From an uncultured Roseobacter sp. (GTDB taxonomy: Bacteria > Pseudomonadota > Alphaproteobacteria > Rhodobacterales > Rhodobacteraceae), in assembly GCF_947496515.1 (NCBI RefSeq), contig NZ_CANMDB010000001.1, forward strand, positions 558,001 through 622,000: a stretch of DNA of 64,000 nt, in the 5' to 3' direction. The notes beneath the pieces were generated by a model. It did not search any database, was not told where the DNA came from, and saw only the letters and a program-made list of their open reading frames with translations. Within the stretch, counting starts at the first letter, position 1, and each line of letters starts with the position of its first letter. Positions 36,908 through 46,066 of this stretch are shown in pieces. Both the position numbers and the translations under genes were made by a program.

Positions 36908-37350
36908 TCGCCGCTGCCGCTCACGAACCGGAGCAGGAGCGACACGAGGCTCACCGCCCCTTGCGTATCGGTGATCGTGTCACCCGCCTCGAAAAAGAAG
37001 GGTGAGCCGCCCGGCATGATCTCCACGAAGTTGCCGCCAAGCAACCCTTCGGAGGACACGACAATGGCGCTGTCATCGGGGATGTCGATGCCCTGACGCA
37101 GCGCGACCGTCGTCTCTGCGCGGAAGGTTTCGGGGTTCAGATCAACCGCAGCCACAGACCCCACGCGCACCCCCGCGAGGCGCACGTCCGTACCGACGCT
37201 GACCCCTTCGAGGCTGCGAAAGCTCGCCTGCAGCGGATAGGTGGCCGAGCCGCTCTGATAATCGGTGACCTGCGCTGCGTAGATCACGAAAGCTGCGGCG
37301 GCTGCCAGCACGCCCGCGCCAACCAGCACTTCGGTGGTGTTCTCTGCCAT
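36904..37350 (-). CDS. mlaD: MlaD-family (MCE domain) lipid transport protein
   Basis: 148 residues: one N-terminal transmembrane helix (VLVGAGVLAAAAAFVIYAAQ) and a periplasmic MCE domain (YPLQASFRSLEGVSVGTDVRLAGVRVGSV, SEGLLGGNFVEIMPGGSP). MlaD hexamers pass phospholipids between the inner-membrane MlaFE complex and outer-membrane partners. ATG 37350 is preferred to the 37437 start because it gives the normal MlaD N terminus (MAENTTEVLVG). MlaE, MlaF and MlaC are not nearby. Middle gene of NDUFA12-mlaD-DUF2155. Confidence 0.93.
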   Translation of the reverse strand: MAENTTEVLVGAGVLAAAAAFVIYAAQVTDYQSGSATYPLQASFRSLEGVSVGTDVRLAGVRVGSVAAVDLNPETFRAETTVALRQGIDIPDDSAIVVSSEGLLGGNFVEIMPGGSPFFFEAGDTITDTQGAVSLVSLLLRFVSGSGE

Positions 37351-37357
37351 GTCGCTG

Positions 37358-37741
37358 TTACTCCGGTGACCAGGCTTCGTAGTCGCGCCGCTCGGCCGGA
37401 TCGCTGCGGCGTATGGATCCTTTCGGCGCATAGGCAAGCGGTGTGCCGGTCAGGTTTTCCTGATGCGGTTTCTCCCAAGATTTGCGCGCCAGGGGCGCTT
37501 CCGTGGGCGGCGCTTCCCAGGTGTGATGCAGCCACCCGTGCCATTCCGGATCCACGCGGCTCGCCTCCGCTTCACCGTTGAAAATTACCCAGCGGCGGCT
37601 CTTGTCCTTGTTTTCGTAAAAGATATTTCCCTGGCCGTCCTCGCCCACCTTGGTACCATTGCGCCAGGTCCACAGTTGCGTGTTCAGCGTCTGGCCGTTC
37701 CACCAGGTGACGGCGCGCAAAAGAGATGTCAGAAGTCCCAT
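37358..37741 (-). CDS. NADH:ubiquinone oxidoreductase NDUFA12-like accessory subunit
   Basis: 127 residues; homologue of mitochondrial complex I subunit NDUFA12 (B17.2), an accessory subunit that alphaproteobacterial complex I also contains. Diagnostic stretches: [43 protein letters not shown], then a Pro-rich C terminus. First gene of the three-gene group with mlaD (7-base gap) and DUF2155. No nuo genes are in the window. Confidence 0.95.
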   Translation of the reverse strand: MGLLTSLLRAVTWWNGQTLNTQLWTWRNGTKVGEDGQGNIFYENKDKSRRWVIFNGEAEASRVDPEWHGWLHHTWEAPPTEAPLARKSWEKPHQENLTGTPLAYAPKGSIRRSDPAERRDYEAWSPE

Positions 37742-38015
37742 GGAGTGCCTCCGCTCAGCAAGCTTGTCTCACATATGGCTGATTGTCGGGTAAACGTCCA
37801 GCAATAGCGTCGGTGGAAATAGATGGCATCGTAGAGATCCGCTCACCGCCCTTCCGGCGCGAGCGTAAGCGGAGCACACCGCATCCCCGATCTTCATCTG
37901 AAGCTTGAGAAATATCGGCCAAAATACTGTTTCAAATAACTAATATGGAAAAAAGAAGCTCCAATACCGCGCAAGCCACCGCATCCGACCTGCCGCGCGC
38001 TACGCACCCTCTCGC

Positions 38016-38399
38016 TCAGACGGTCTCGCCCGCGCGACTGTCGGGCAGGACGGCCGTCACCTCGATCTCGATCCGAAGGTCGGGGGTGATCAGCCCGCAT
38101 TCGATCATGGTCGCCGCGGGGGGATGATCGCCAAAGGCCGCCCGCAGCAGTGGCCAACAAGCGGCGAACTCGGTCCGGTCCGGCAGCATATAGGTGACCC
38201 GCACCACGTGGCTGAAATCTGTCCCCGCCTCGGTGAGCGCATCGCCGATGATCTCCAGCGCGGAGCGGCATTGCGCGACGACCGTCTGCCCCTGACCGGT
38301 CGTGCCCGCCACATGCACCCAGCCATTGGCGACGACCGCCCGGCAATATCCGATCTGCGGCTCGAATGCGCCGCCTGACGCGATCCTGCGAAAACCCAT
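38016..38399 (-). CDS. RidA family protein
   Basis: 127 residues of the YjgF/YER057c/UK114 (RidA) fold, related to enamine/imine deaminases: GYCRAVVANGWVHVAGTTGQ, QCRSALEIIGDALTEAGTDFSHVVRVTYML, ATMIECGLITPDLRIEIEVTAVL. The Arg of the active site lies in the LRIEIE segment as in many Rid subgroups. ATG 38399 follows AGGGGAGCAAG. Stands alone between a 274-base gap and a region with the clpX terminator. Exact substrate cannot be inferred. Confidence 0.88.
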   Translation of the reverse strand: MGFRRIASGGAFEPQIGYCRAVVANGWVHVAGTTGQGQTVVAQCRSALEIIGDALTEAGTDFSHVVRVTYMLPDRTEFAACWPLLRAAFGDHPPAATMIECGLITPDLRIEIEVTAVLPDSRAGETV

Positions 38400-38611
38400 T
38401 CTTGCTCCCCTTTTTGTACGTCCCACCCCTTGGCACACTGGTCCTTACCGGAACAAGATCACCCCGCAAACGGAACGCACATCCTCCGCTGTGCTGCAGG
38501 TCGCGTCCCCACACCCGCGCGATAAACGACAATTCTACCGGGTCGGCCCGACGCCCGTGCCAGCCACCCAGCCCGACAAGACAGCGCCACATCCTCCGCG
38601 GTGCGCCCAGC

Positions 38612-38642
38612 AAAAAAGGCGGGCTCGATGCCCGCCTTTTTT
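38612..38642 (-). terminator. rho-independent terminator after clpX
   Basis: Perfect stem GGCGGGC/GCCCGCC (38618-38624 and 38630-38636) with a 5-base loop, flanked by A6 and T6 so it could work on both strands. It lies 26 bases past the clpX stop on the minus strand. Confidence 0.9.
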
Positions 38643-38667
38643 GCACGTCCGTCCCAAAGGACCGGTC

Positions 38668-39933
38668 TCAACCGGCGCTGGCGGGCTCCTTCTCTGTGTC
38701 GGCGTAGATCATCAGCGGTGCGGCATCGGACACCACGGCCTCCTCGTTGACAACGATCTCTGTCACACTGTCCTGACCCGGCAGATCGAACATCGTGTCG
38801 AGCAGGATGTCCTCCAGAATGGACCGCAGCCCCCGCGCACCGGTCTTGCGCTCAATCGCGCGCTTGGCGATCGCTGACAGCGCATCATCGGTGAAGGTCA
38901 GCGCCGTATCCTCCAGCTCAAAGAGCCGCTGATACTGCTTGACCAGCGCATTCTTGGGCTGGGTCAGGATGGTGACCAGCGCGTCCTCGTCCAGATCCTC
39001 GAGGGTTGCCAGCACCGGCAGACGGCCCACGAATTCCGGGATCAACCCGAATTTCAGCAGATCCTCAGGCTCCAGATCCGTAAAGATCTCGCCCACGCCC
39101 CGCTCGTCATTATCACGCACGTCGGCACCAAAGCCCATGGCGGACCCCTTGCCGCGCGCCGCGATGATCTTGTCCAGACCCGCGAAAGCACCGCCGCAGA
39201 TAAAGAGGATGTTCGTGGTGTCCACCTGCAGGAATTCCTGCTGAGGATGCTTGCGCCCGCCCTGCGGCGGTACGGAAGCAACCGTCCCCTCCATCAGTTT
39301 CAGAAGCGCCTGCTGCACCCCCTCGCCCGACACATCGCGGGTGATCGAGGGATTTTCCGACTTGCGGGTGATCTTGTCGACCTCGTCGATGTAGACGATA
39401 CCGCGCTGCGCACGCTCCACATTGTACTCGGAGGCCTGCAGCAGCTTGAGAATGATGTTCTCCACATCCTCACCCACATACCCCGCTTCGGTCAGTGTCG
39501 TCGCATCGGCCATGGTAAAGGGCACATCCAGGATCCGCGCTAGCGTCTGCGCGAGCAGCGTCTTGCCACAGCCGGTCGGGCCGATCAGCAGGATATTGGA
39601 CTTCGCCAGCTCAATGTCACCACCCTTCTGGGCGTGGTTGAGCCGCTTGTAGTGATTGTGCACCGCGACCGACAGCACCCGCTTGGCGGTGGCCTGACCG
39701 ATCACGTAATCATCGAGCACTTCGCAGATGTCGCTGGGCGTGGGCACCCCGTCGGTGGACTTGAGCCCGGAGGCCTTTGTCTCCTCCCGGATGATATCCA
39801 TGCACAGCTCGACGCATTCGTCGCAAATGAAGACGGTCGGACCCGCGATCAGCTTGCGCACCTCGTGCTGGCTCTTGCCACAAAAGCTGCAATAGAGCGT
39901 ATTTTTGCTGTCGCCTGTCGAATTCGTTGCCAT
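38668..39933 (-). CDS. clpX: ATP-dependent Clp protease ATP-binding subunit ClpX
   Basis: 421 residues. N-terminal zinc-binding domain with Cys15, Cys18, Cys37 and Cys40 (YCSFCGK ... [10 protein letters not shown]). AAA+ module with Walker A GPTGCGKT (118-125), Walker [11 protein letters not shown], sensor and pore-loop region (GYVGEDVEN), and IPEFVGRLP near the C domain. Unfolds tagged substrates into ClpP. ATG 39933 is chosen; the upstream extension in frame is not homologous. Lies 130 bases downstream of clpP on the same strand and ends at a strong terminator. In alphaproteobacteria ClpXP degrades cell-cycle regulators. Confidence 0.97.
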   Translation of the reverse strand: MATNSTGDSKNTLYCSFCGKSQHEVRKLIAGPTVFICDECVELCMDIIREETKASGLKSTDGVPTPSDICEVLDDYVIGQATAKRVLSVAVHNHYKRLNHAQKGGDIELAKSNILLIGPTGCGKTLLAQTLARILDVPFTMADATTLTEAGYVGEDVENIILKLLQASEYNVERAQRGIVYIDEVDKITRKSENPSITRDVSGEGVQQALLKLMEGTVASVPPQGGRKHPQQEFLQVDTTNILFICGGAFAGLDKIIAARGKGSAMGFGADVRDNDERGVGEIFTDLEPEDLLKFGLIPEFVGRLPVLATLEDLDEDALVTILTQPKNALVKQYQRLFELEDTALTFTDDALSAIAKRAIERKTGARGLRSILEDILLDTMFDLPGQDSVTEIVVNEEAVVSDAAPLMIYADTEKEPASAG

Positions 39934-40063
39934 GTCAACCCTTTCAGGTCCTGTATCCCAAGGCAGCACCTGACGTCTGCCTAGCCCTACTATGTCAGTT
40001 TAGGCCAGCGTCTGCAGGTCCACAATCGCTAAATGGTAAACCCGCAACCATGCCGCAGCTGTC

Positions 40064-40690
40064 CTAGTCTTCGCTGCTCTCCTTGCCGCGACTTTCAACA
40101 ATCTCGTCGATCAGGCCCCATTTCTTGGCCTCTTCGGGAGACATGAAGTTGTCCCGCTCCAGCGCATCCTCGACTTTTTTCAGGGTCTGGCCGGTGTGCT
40201 TCACGTAGATTTCATTCAGCCGCGTCTTCAGCTTTTGCGTCTCCTGCGCGTGGATCATGATATCCGTCGCCTGCCCCTGGTAGCCGCCCGAGGGCTGGTG
40301 CACCATCACGCGGGAGTTGGGCAGCGAGAACCGCATGCCGGGCTCGCCCGCGGTCAAAAGCAGCGATCCCATGGAAGCCGCCTGCCCGATCACCAGGGTC
40401 GAGACCTTGGGCTTGATGTACTGCATGGTGTCGTAGATCGAGAGGCCAGAGGTGACCACACCACCGGGGCTGTTGATGTACATGGAGATTTCCTTGGACG
40501 GGTTCTCCGCCTCCAGATGCAGCAGCTGCGCCACGATCAGCTGGGACATGCCGTCATGCACGGGGCCCGACAGAAAGATGATCCGCTCCTTCAGCAGGCG
40601 CGAAAAGATGTCATAGGCACGCTCGCCCCGGCTGGTCTGTTCCACGACCATGGGGACAAGGTTCATGTAGGTGTCGATTGGATCGTTCAT
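40064..40690 (-). CDS. clpP: ATP-dependent Clp protease proteolytic subunit
   Basis: 208 residues, normal length. Serine protease with catalytic Ser106 ([11 protein letters not shown]), His131 (VMVHQPSGG) and Asp180 (ALERDNFM). It forms the tetradecameric barrel with ClpX. The N-terminal stretch [31 protein letters not shown] is typical. First gene of clpP-clpX; 162 bases separate its start from the divergent photolyase-like gene. Confidence 0.97.
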   Translation of the reverse strand: MNDPIDTYMNLVPMVVEQTSRGERAYDIFSRLLKERIIFLSGPVHDGMSQLIVAQLLHLEAENPSKEISMYINSPGGVVTSGLSIYDTMQYIKPKVSTLVIGQAASMGSLLLTAGEPGMRFSLPNSRVMVHQPSGGYQGQATDIMIHAQETQKLKTRLNEIYVKHTGQTLKKVEDALERDNFMSPEEAKKWGLIDEIVESRGKESSED

Positions 40691-40852
40691 GTGGGGATGC
40701 CTGTCATTTGGTAATCGCCCGGACCATACCGCGCGAAGCGTTACTCAACTATTAGTATCGGTGCGGGGGGGCTGCAAGGGGCCGCGGGCCTCGACACGGC
40801 AGCAGCGCGCGGTGGCATTGATCCCGCAGAGCGGCCCGCTAGATCGCTTGCG

Positions 40853-42055
40853 ATGACAGCGCTTGATCATTTCCCGCCGACCCGAACCGCCGCCCTCGAA
40901 AGGCTCGCACGATTCGTCCCCCACGCCGGGCGCGACTACGCAGCGCGGCGCAACTATGACCTCGGCCCCGGGCGTCACACGGGCGTCTCGCAGCTGTCAC
41001 CGTACCTGCGCTGCCGTCTGATCACCGAACGCGACGTGCTGGAGGCCGTGCTGGTGCGTCACAGCCCGCAAGCGGCGGAGAAGTTCATTCAGGAGGTTTT
41101 CTGGCGGACCTATTGGGTGGGCTGGCTGATGCAGCGTCCCGGTGTCTGGGACCAGTACCGCGCGGATCTCAACCGGCAGTGGGATGCGGTACAGACCCAG
41201 TCGGGCCTGCGCGCGCGGTGGGAGGAGGCCTGCAGCGGCCAGACCGGCATCGACTGTTTCGATACTTGGGCGCAGGAACTGGCGGAGACGGGCTATCTGC
41301 ACAACCACGCGCGCATGTGGTTTGCCTCCATCTGGATTTTCACGCTGGAGCTGCCGTGGGAGCTGGGCGCGGATTTCTTCCTGCGGCATCTGCTGGACGG
41401 CGACCCTGCATCCAACACGCTGGGATGGCGGTGGGTTGCGGGCATCCAGACCCCGGGCAAGACCTATCTGGCGCGCACCAGCAACATCTCCAAATTCACC
41501 GAAGGCCGGTTTCACCCCAAATACCAGCTGGCCGGTGAGGCCCCGGCGCTGAGCGCGCCTCCCGCGCCCGACGCCCGGCCGCTGCCGCCCCGGGGTCATG
41601 CGGCCAGCAGCCTGCGCAGCGGGCTCCTGCTGCATGACGCAGACCTCAGCCCGGGTTTCGTGCTGGAGCGGGTGACACCGCTGACCCATGCGGTCCTGAC
41701 GCCCGAGGCCCCTTCCCCCCTGATGCCCGCGCCGCATGTGACCGCGTTCCGGGACGCCGCGACCGGGGACACGCAGACCCGCTGGGCAGAGCGGCTGGGC
41801 ACCGCAGGCGGTCAGATGCGCACGGCTGGCGAGATCATCGATTGGGCCCGGCAACACGACCTGCAGCAAATCGTCACGGCAGCCGCCCCCACCGGTCCCG
41901 TTGCCACGGTTCTGGCCGCTCTGCGCGCCACGCCCGATGCGCCAAAGCTCGTGGAGATCCGGCGCGATTACGACGATGCGGCCTGGCCTCTGGCCACCAA
42001 AGGCTTCTTTCCGTTCAAAAAACACATCCCCAGCCTGCTCAAAACCATCCGTTGA
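40853..42055 (+). CDS. photolyase/cryptochrome-like FAD protein with reversed domain order
   Basis: 400 residues. Residues about 40-225 are the helical FAD-binding domain of photolyases: GVSQLSPYLRCRLI (44-57), EKFIQEVFWRTYWVGWLMQRPGVW (76-99), GYLHNHARMWFASIW (147-161), DGDPASNTLGWRWVAGIQT (182-200), TSNISKF (209-215). A Pro-rich linker (231-248) leads to residues 255-400, which look like the alpha/beta antenna domain: GLLLHDADLSP, AGEIIDWARQHDLQQIVTAAAPTGPVA, and a final GFFPFKKHIPSLL resembling the end of that domain in ordinary photolyases. The normal order is antenna first. Activity (repair or signalling) is unknown. Confidence 0.85.
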   Translation: MTALDHFPPTRTAALERLARFVPHAGRDYAARRNYDLGPGRHTGVSQLSPYLRCRLITERDVLEAVLVRHSPQAAEKFIQEVFWRTYWVGWLMQRPGVWDQYRADLNRQWDAVQTQSGLRARWEEACSGQTGIDCFDTWAQELAETGYLHNHARMWFASIWIFTLELPWELGADFFLRHLLDGDPASNTLGWRWVAGIQTPGKTYLARTSNISKFTEGRFHPKYQLAGEAPALSAPPAPDARPLPPRGHAASSLRSGLLLHDADLSPGFVLERVTPLTHAVLTPEAPSPLMPAPHVTAFRDAATGDTQTRWAERLGTAGGQMRTAGEIIDWARQHDLQQIVTAAAPTGPVATVLAALRATPDAPKLVEIRRDYDDAAWPLATKGFFPFKKHIPSLLKTIR

Positions 42056-42114
42056 TTTCTACTCTGGGGTGCGGTTAGGCTCTCCGTTGGGGGGCCCATA
42101 AAAAAGCCGTGATC

Positions 42115-42131
42115 CGTCACATGGGCGTTAC
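42115..42131 (+). promoter_or_regulatory. possible PHO-box-like direct repeat upstream of phoX
   Basis: CGTCAC (42115-42120) and CGTTAC (42126-42131) recur at an 11-base period, the spacing of PhoB half-sites (CTGTCAT-N4-CTGTCAT). They lie about 80 bases before the PhoX start. The match to consensus is partial, so this is a suggestion based on spacing and gene context. Confidence 0.3.
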
Positions 42132-42212
42132 ACGCGCCATGCAGATGGTCCTCAGTGATGCTGCATCCGGGGGGTGCGGCGCGTCCAACAGAGCCACCGA
42201 CAGAGGAAGCTT

Positions 42213-44249
42213 ATGAACCGCAAAGACATCATCAACGATCCCGACCATGGCAACAAGGCAGAGGCCTTCGAGGCCTTTGACGACATCCCGACGAACCCGA
42301 ACCTCAACCGCACCATCGGCGATGTGATCAACCGCCGCTACGGTCGCCGCGACATGCTCAAAGGGGTGCTCGGCGTTGCCGCAACGACAGCGCTTTTCGG
42401 CACCTCCGCCATGGTCGCGCCCAAGCGCGCCGCTGCCAGTGCCGACGCGAGCCGCTACAAATTCGACGAACTGACCTGGGGCAACGACACCGAGCATCAC
42501 ATCGCGGATGGCTACAACGCCGACGTGCTGCTGCGCTGGGGCGATCCCATCACCGCCGACGCACCCGAATTCGACGTGATGAACCAGACGGCGGAAGCGC
42601 AGCTCAAGCAGTTCGGCTACAACAACGACTACGTGGGCTTCACCGCTCTGAATGACGAAGGCACCCGCGGGCTGCTCTGCGTGAACCACGAATACACCAA
42701 CGAGGAAGTGATGTTCCCCGGCCTGGGCCGTCAGGACCGCGCGGGTTTCGAGGGCATGACCGAAGAGTTGGTGAACATCGAGATGGCCGCCCACGGCGGA
42801 TCGGTCGTGGAGATTGCGCAAGGCGAGGACGGCAAGTGGTCGCTGGTCCGCGACAGCCAGTACAACCGCCGCATCACGCCGCTCAACACCGAGATGACAA
42901 TCGACGGCCCCGCCGCCGGTCACGCGCGGATGCAGACCAACGCCGACCCCGAAGGCATGACCGTCATCGGCACCGTGAACAACTGCGCCGGCGGCATGAC
43001 GCCCTGGGGCACCTACCTGATGGCCGAGGAGAACTTCCACGGCTATTTCTGGACCGACAAGGTGGACGCCGAGGGCAAGCCCGACGTGACCGGCATGGAA
43101 GAGGCCATGGCCAAGCGCAACGGGCGCTACGGCGTGCCCGGCATGTGGTACGCCTGGGGCAAGTACCACGACCGCTGGAACATCGACAAAGAGCCGAACG
43201 AGCCCAATCGCTGGGGCTGGATCGTCGAAGTGGATCCGCGCAACCCCGATGCCGCACCGATCAAGCACACCGCTCTGGGCCGGTTCCGCCACGAAGGCGC
43301 TGAGACGACCGTGTCCAAGGACGGCCATCTCGTGGTCTATTCGGGCGACGACAACCGGTTCGACTACCAGTACAAATACGTCTCCGGCGGCACGATCAAC
43401 GACGACACGGCCGTCTTCGGCTCCTCGCTCTTCTCGGATGGCACGCTCTATGTGGCGCGGTTTGACGAGGACGGCACCGTCGAATGGATGCCACTCGTGC
43501 ACGGTGAAGGACCGCTCACAGCTGAGAACGGGTTCAACGATCAGGGCGATGTGATGATCGACACGCGCATGGCCGCGGATCTGCTGGGCGCCACGCCCAT
43601 GGACCGTCCAGAGGACGCGCAACCCGGGCCCAACGGCACCGCCTATCTGATGCTGACCAACAACACCCGCCGTCAGCCCGATCAGGTGAATGCCGCCAAC
43701 CCGCGGCCTGAATCGTCCTTTGGTCACATCATCGAGATCAAGGAAGACGGCGAGGATCATGCCGCCACCAAAGGCACCTGGTCGATCCTGGTCAAATGCG
43801 GCGATCCGACGATCGAGGAAGTGGGCGCCCAGTGGAACCCCGAAACCTCCGAGAGCGGCTGGTTCGGCTCACCCGACAACTGCGCCATCGACGCGGACGG
43901 GCGGCTGTGGATCTCCACCGACCAGGGCTCGAGCTGGGGCAAGACCGGCAAATCCGACGGGCTCTACGGCCTGGAAACCGCGGGCGATCTGCGCGGTCAT
44001 TCCAAGCTCTTCTTCCGCTGCCCGGTGGGGGGCGAGCTCTGCGGGCCGTACTTCCACGACAGCGGCGAGACGCTGTTTCTCGCGGTGCAGCACCCGGGCA
44101 CGGACGGTACCAAGGATTTCAGGGGCTTCGAGCGCGACTCGACCTTTGAGGATCCGGCGACCCGCTGGCCCGATTTCGACCCGGCCATGCCACCACGCCC
44201 CTCGGTCGTCGTGGTGACGAAAGAGGGTGGCGGCAAGATCGCCATCTGA
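42213..44249 (+). CDS. phoX: PhoX-family alkaline phosphatase
   Basis: 678 residues. Twin-arginine motif at 44-50 (GRRDMLKG) and a hydrophobic stretch to about residue 70 direct Tat export. The remainder matches PhoX/DUF839: NHEYTNEEVMFPG, NNCAGGMTPWGTYLMAEENFHGYFW, DDNRFDYQYKYVSGG, CGPYFHDSGETLFLAVQHPG. PhoX enzymes need Ca and Fe and release phosphate from organic monoesters; they are common in marine bacteria. ATG 42213 follows AGAGGAAG; the upstream in-frame start is rejected. Probably phosphate-starvation induced; ends before two hairpins. Confidence 0.94.
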   Translation: MNRKDIINDPDHGNKAEAFEAFDDIPTNPNLNRTIGDVINRRYGRRDMLKGVLGVAATTALFGTSAMVAPKRAAASADASRYKFDELTWGNDTEHHIADGYNADVLLRWGDPITADAPEFDVMNQTAEAQLKQFGYNNDYVGFTALNDEGTRGLLCVNHEYTNEEVMFPGLGRQDRAGFEGMTEELVNIEMAAHGGSVVEIAQGEDGKWSLVRDSQYNRRITPLNTEMTIDGPAAGHARMQTNADPEGMTVIGTVNNCAGGMTPWGTYLMAEENFHGYFWTDKVDAEGKPDVTGMEEAMAKRNGRYGVPGMWYAWGKYHDRWNIDKEPNEPNRWGWIVEVDPRNPDAAPIKHTALGRFRHEGAETTVSKDGHLVVYSGDDNRFDYQYKYVSGGTINDDTAVFGSSLFSDGTLYVARFDEDGTVEWMPLVHGEGPLTAENGFNDQGDVMIDTRMAADLLGATPMDRPEDAQPGPNGTAYLMLTNNTRRQPDQVNAANPRPESSFGHIIEIKEDGEDHAATKGTWSILVKCGDPTIEEVGAQWNPETSESGWFGSPDNCAIDADGRLWISTDQGSSWGKTGKSDGLYGLETAGDLRGHSKLFFRCPVGGELCGPYFHDSGETLFLAVQHPGTDGTKDFRGFERDSTFEDPATRWPDFDPAMPPRPSVVVVTKEGGGKIAI

Positions 44250-44292
44250 GCTGCAACGCCCTGCACGAGAGGTGACAGCTGCGGCCCTGCCG

Positions 44293-44315
44293 AGTTGGTC
44301 CTTCCCGGACCAACT
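44293..44315 (+). terminator. hairpin after phoX, no T-run
   Basis: AGTTGGTCC (44293-44301) pairs perfectly with GGACCAACT (44307-44315) around TTCCC, 43 bases after the phoX stop. Without a T-run it may be a 3' stabilising hairpin rather than the terminator itself. Confidence 0.5.
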
Positions 44316-44366
44316 GCGGGTCAGGCACCCAGCTGGCGCCTCTCCGCCATCACGTCGCAGATCACA

Positions 44367-44615
44367 TCAGAGACCCCGCGCGGTGTGCGGGGTCTTTTTT
44401 GGTAAATAACCTTCAAAGGTGACTTTCGGCGCTATGGACGCTCGCCCCCGCCTTCCGGTGGCAGCTTCGATCTCATACCCCCTAATGCTGTAGCCGCTCC
44501 AACTGACCGGATCTTCGTTCCAAGCCAGCGCCATGCCGCAAGGGCCCCGACCATCACGCAGGGTCAACACTCCGGTTATCTGCTCCAATTCCCCGAAGAC
44601 ACTTTCGACACTCAT
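44367..44615 (-). CDS. possible small hypothetical protein
   Basis: 82 codons from ATG 44615, which follows AAGGGGGTT at rather short spacing. The product (MSVESVFGELEQITGVLTLR, MALAWNEDPVSWSGYSIRGY, KVTFEGYLPKKTPHTARGL) looks more protein-like than the surrounding frames, but its 3' end runs through the phoX terminator, which is unusual for a real gene. The frame continues upstream to 44789 with Arg/Cys-rich sequence. It may be a remnant of a longer gene. No family recognised. Confidence 0.3.
   Translation of the reverse strand: MSVESVFGELEQITGVLTLRDGRGPCGMALAWNEDPVSWSGYSIRGYEIEAATGRRGRASIAPKVTFEGYLPKKTPHTARGL
44371..44400 (+). terminator. rho-independent terminator of phoX
   Basis: Stem AGACCCCGC (44371-44379) with GCGGGGTCT (44387-44395), a 7-base loop and a T-run through 44400. 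Located 121 bases past the phoX stop. Confidence 0.88.
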
Positions 44616-46066
44616 AACCCCCTTCACACGCCCGTCCAAAACATCTGTGACGCAAAAGATGGGTAACCTTTTCGAACGCACTACGCGCCACACAGCGCCG
44701 CACACCCAAGCCTGAGCGCGCAAGTGCCTGCGAAAACAGGTGACCCGACGTGTGAACGCGATAAAATTCTGCTTTGATCTCAGGCCCACTCGGTGCTGGC
44801 ATTAAACCATATGTGATGACCATAAACCGGAGGTTTGTCTGGATCGTGGCGGAGAAATCGAAGTCCGAACCAACAGGGCCGCCGAGAGGTGATGCAATAT
44901 GCCCCTTGTTCTCCTCCAAGCTGGGACTTGCCCCAGCCTAGCAAGCTCGCGCAGATTTCAGGCAGTTGTTGCGCGCTGGACCTGTTCATATCCGCCTTTG
45001 ATCCGCCGGAGCCGCCTCATCAGCAGGCCGCTGTATCGCGTAGACTGGCCAAGAGCGTCACGACCTGTCGCCTCTCACGGGACGAGGTCACATCAGCATC
45101 GTTCTCGCGGGCATCACGGCCACTGTTCCGGCTTCAGTAGCCATCCGTCGCAATCATGCCGGGAGGCGGCTCTATCTGATGATCCGGTCTCTGCCACCGT
45201 TGGACCATCGCAGTGGAGAGCCCCCCACCCGCAGCACGCTACTGCGACGCAGATAGTAATTCCTCGGCCATCTGTCACAGCATGATCGCGCGCGTGCGGG
45301 CAACGACGACCGTGGTCTTCCATCCATTTCCTTGTTCCGCGGAGTACTGGTTGCAGATGGCCTTGGCCTCTGGATCATGCCCGACCCATGGTCATGCAGC
45401 CTCGACCGGAATGAAGCGCAACCTCATCCGGCAGGCCCGACACATCTCCACGCTTATCGCATAGCTGCTGCTGTGGCTGACGACCGACGCAGGCCCGAGG
45501 TAGCAGGTGGGCTCTTCCCGCCCATCAAGGCGCTCAAGGGACAGCAGCGCCGCACGGAAATGCGCAGTCGCCGTTCCTTGCGGCGATGATCTACACCAAG
45601 CTTTTGAAACGTTCGTTGCACATCCACATCGTCGTGGACAGGATCATGGACCGGCGCAAATGCCTGTGACGCTGGTGTTATGTGTCTGCAGTGGGCACGA
45701 AACAGGGCCTTGATCTCCCCTGCGCCGCGGCAATGCGGCCCCGCGGCTCGATGGGGCGTCCCAACACATCAGTTGCAGACCCCTTCCGGTCATGTTCGAT
45801 GGACGGCCATGGCTGCCCCTTTTTGTCTTCCGAAGCCACACACTTGTATGGCGGCACATGTGACCATCAAAAATGCCCTCACCAGACTGACGCGCGCCTG
45901 CTACGCCAGACGGTCACAAAAGCGGCAGGCCCGCACCTCGAAAACCCGCGGCATCACAGCGAAAAGCGGCGCCGCAAAGATGTGCTTTCCGAAAGGCACC
46001 CGCTTTTCGCATGGCCTCTCGCCGCCATCCCGTGCATCACAGACGCCTCCGTGATAACGATCCACG
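44616..46066. other. about 1.45 kb without a supported gene
   Basis: Between the phoX terminator region and the methyltransferase gene. Only short frames on both strands (60-130 codons), rich in Arg, His, Ser and Cys and with no good ribosome sites. No tRNA, integrase, intact transposase or terminal inverted repeats were found by eye. A protein-like stretch on the minus strand near 44750-44890 suggests coding sequence broken by frameshifts. It may be a decayed insertion or old gene. Confidence 0.55.

Noticed and set aside
38475-38600. Repeat ACATCCTCCGC at 38480 and 38589 as a mobile or CRISPR-like repeat
   Set aside because: Only two short copies 109 bases apart with unrelated flanks; too little to support an element.
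42117-43760. 547-codon minus-strand frame opposite phoX
   Set aside because: Antisense shadow of a confidently assigned gene, no ribosome site, His/Val-rich composition.
44800-45900. Possible insertion sequence remnant
   Set aside because: No DDE-type transposase motif, terminal inverted repeats or target duplication could be identified by eye; kept only as an open gene-poor interval.
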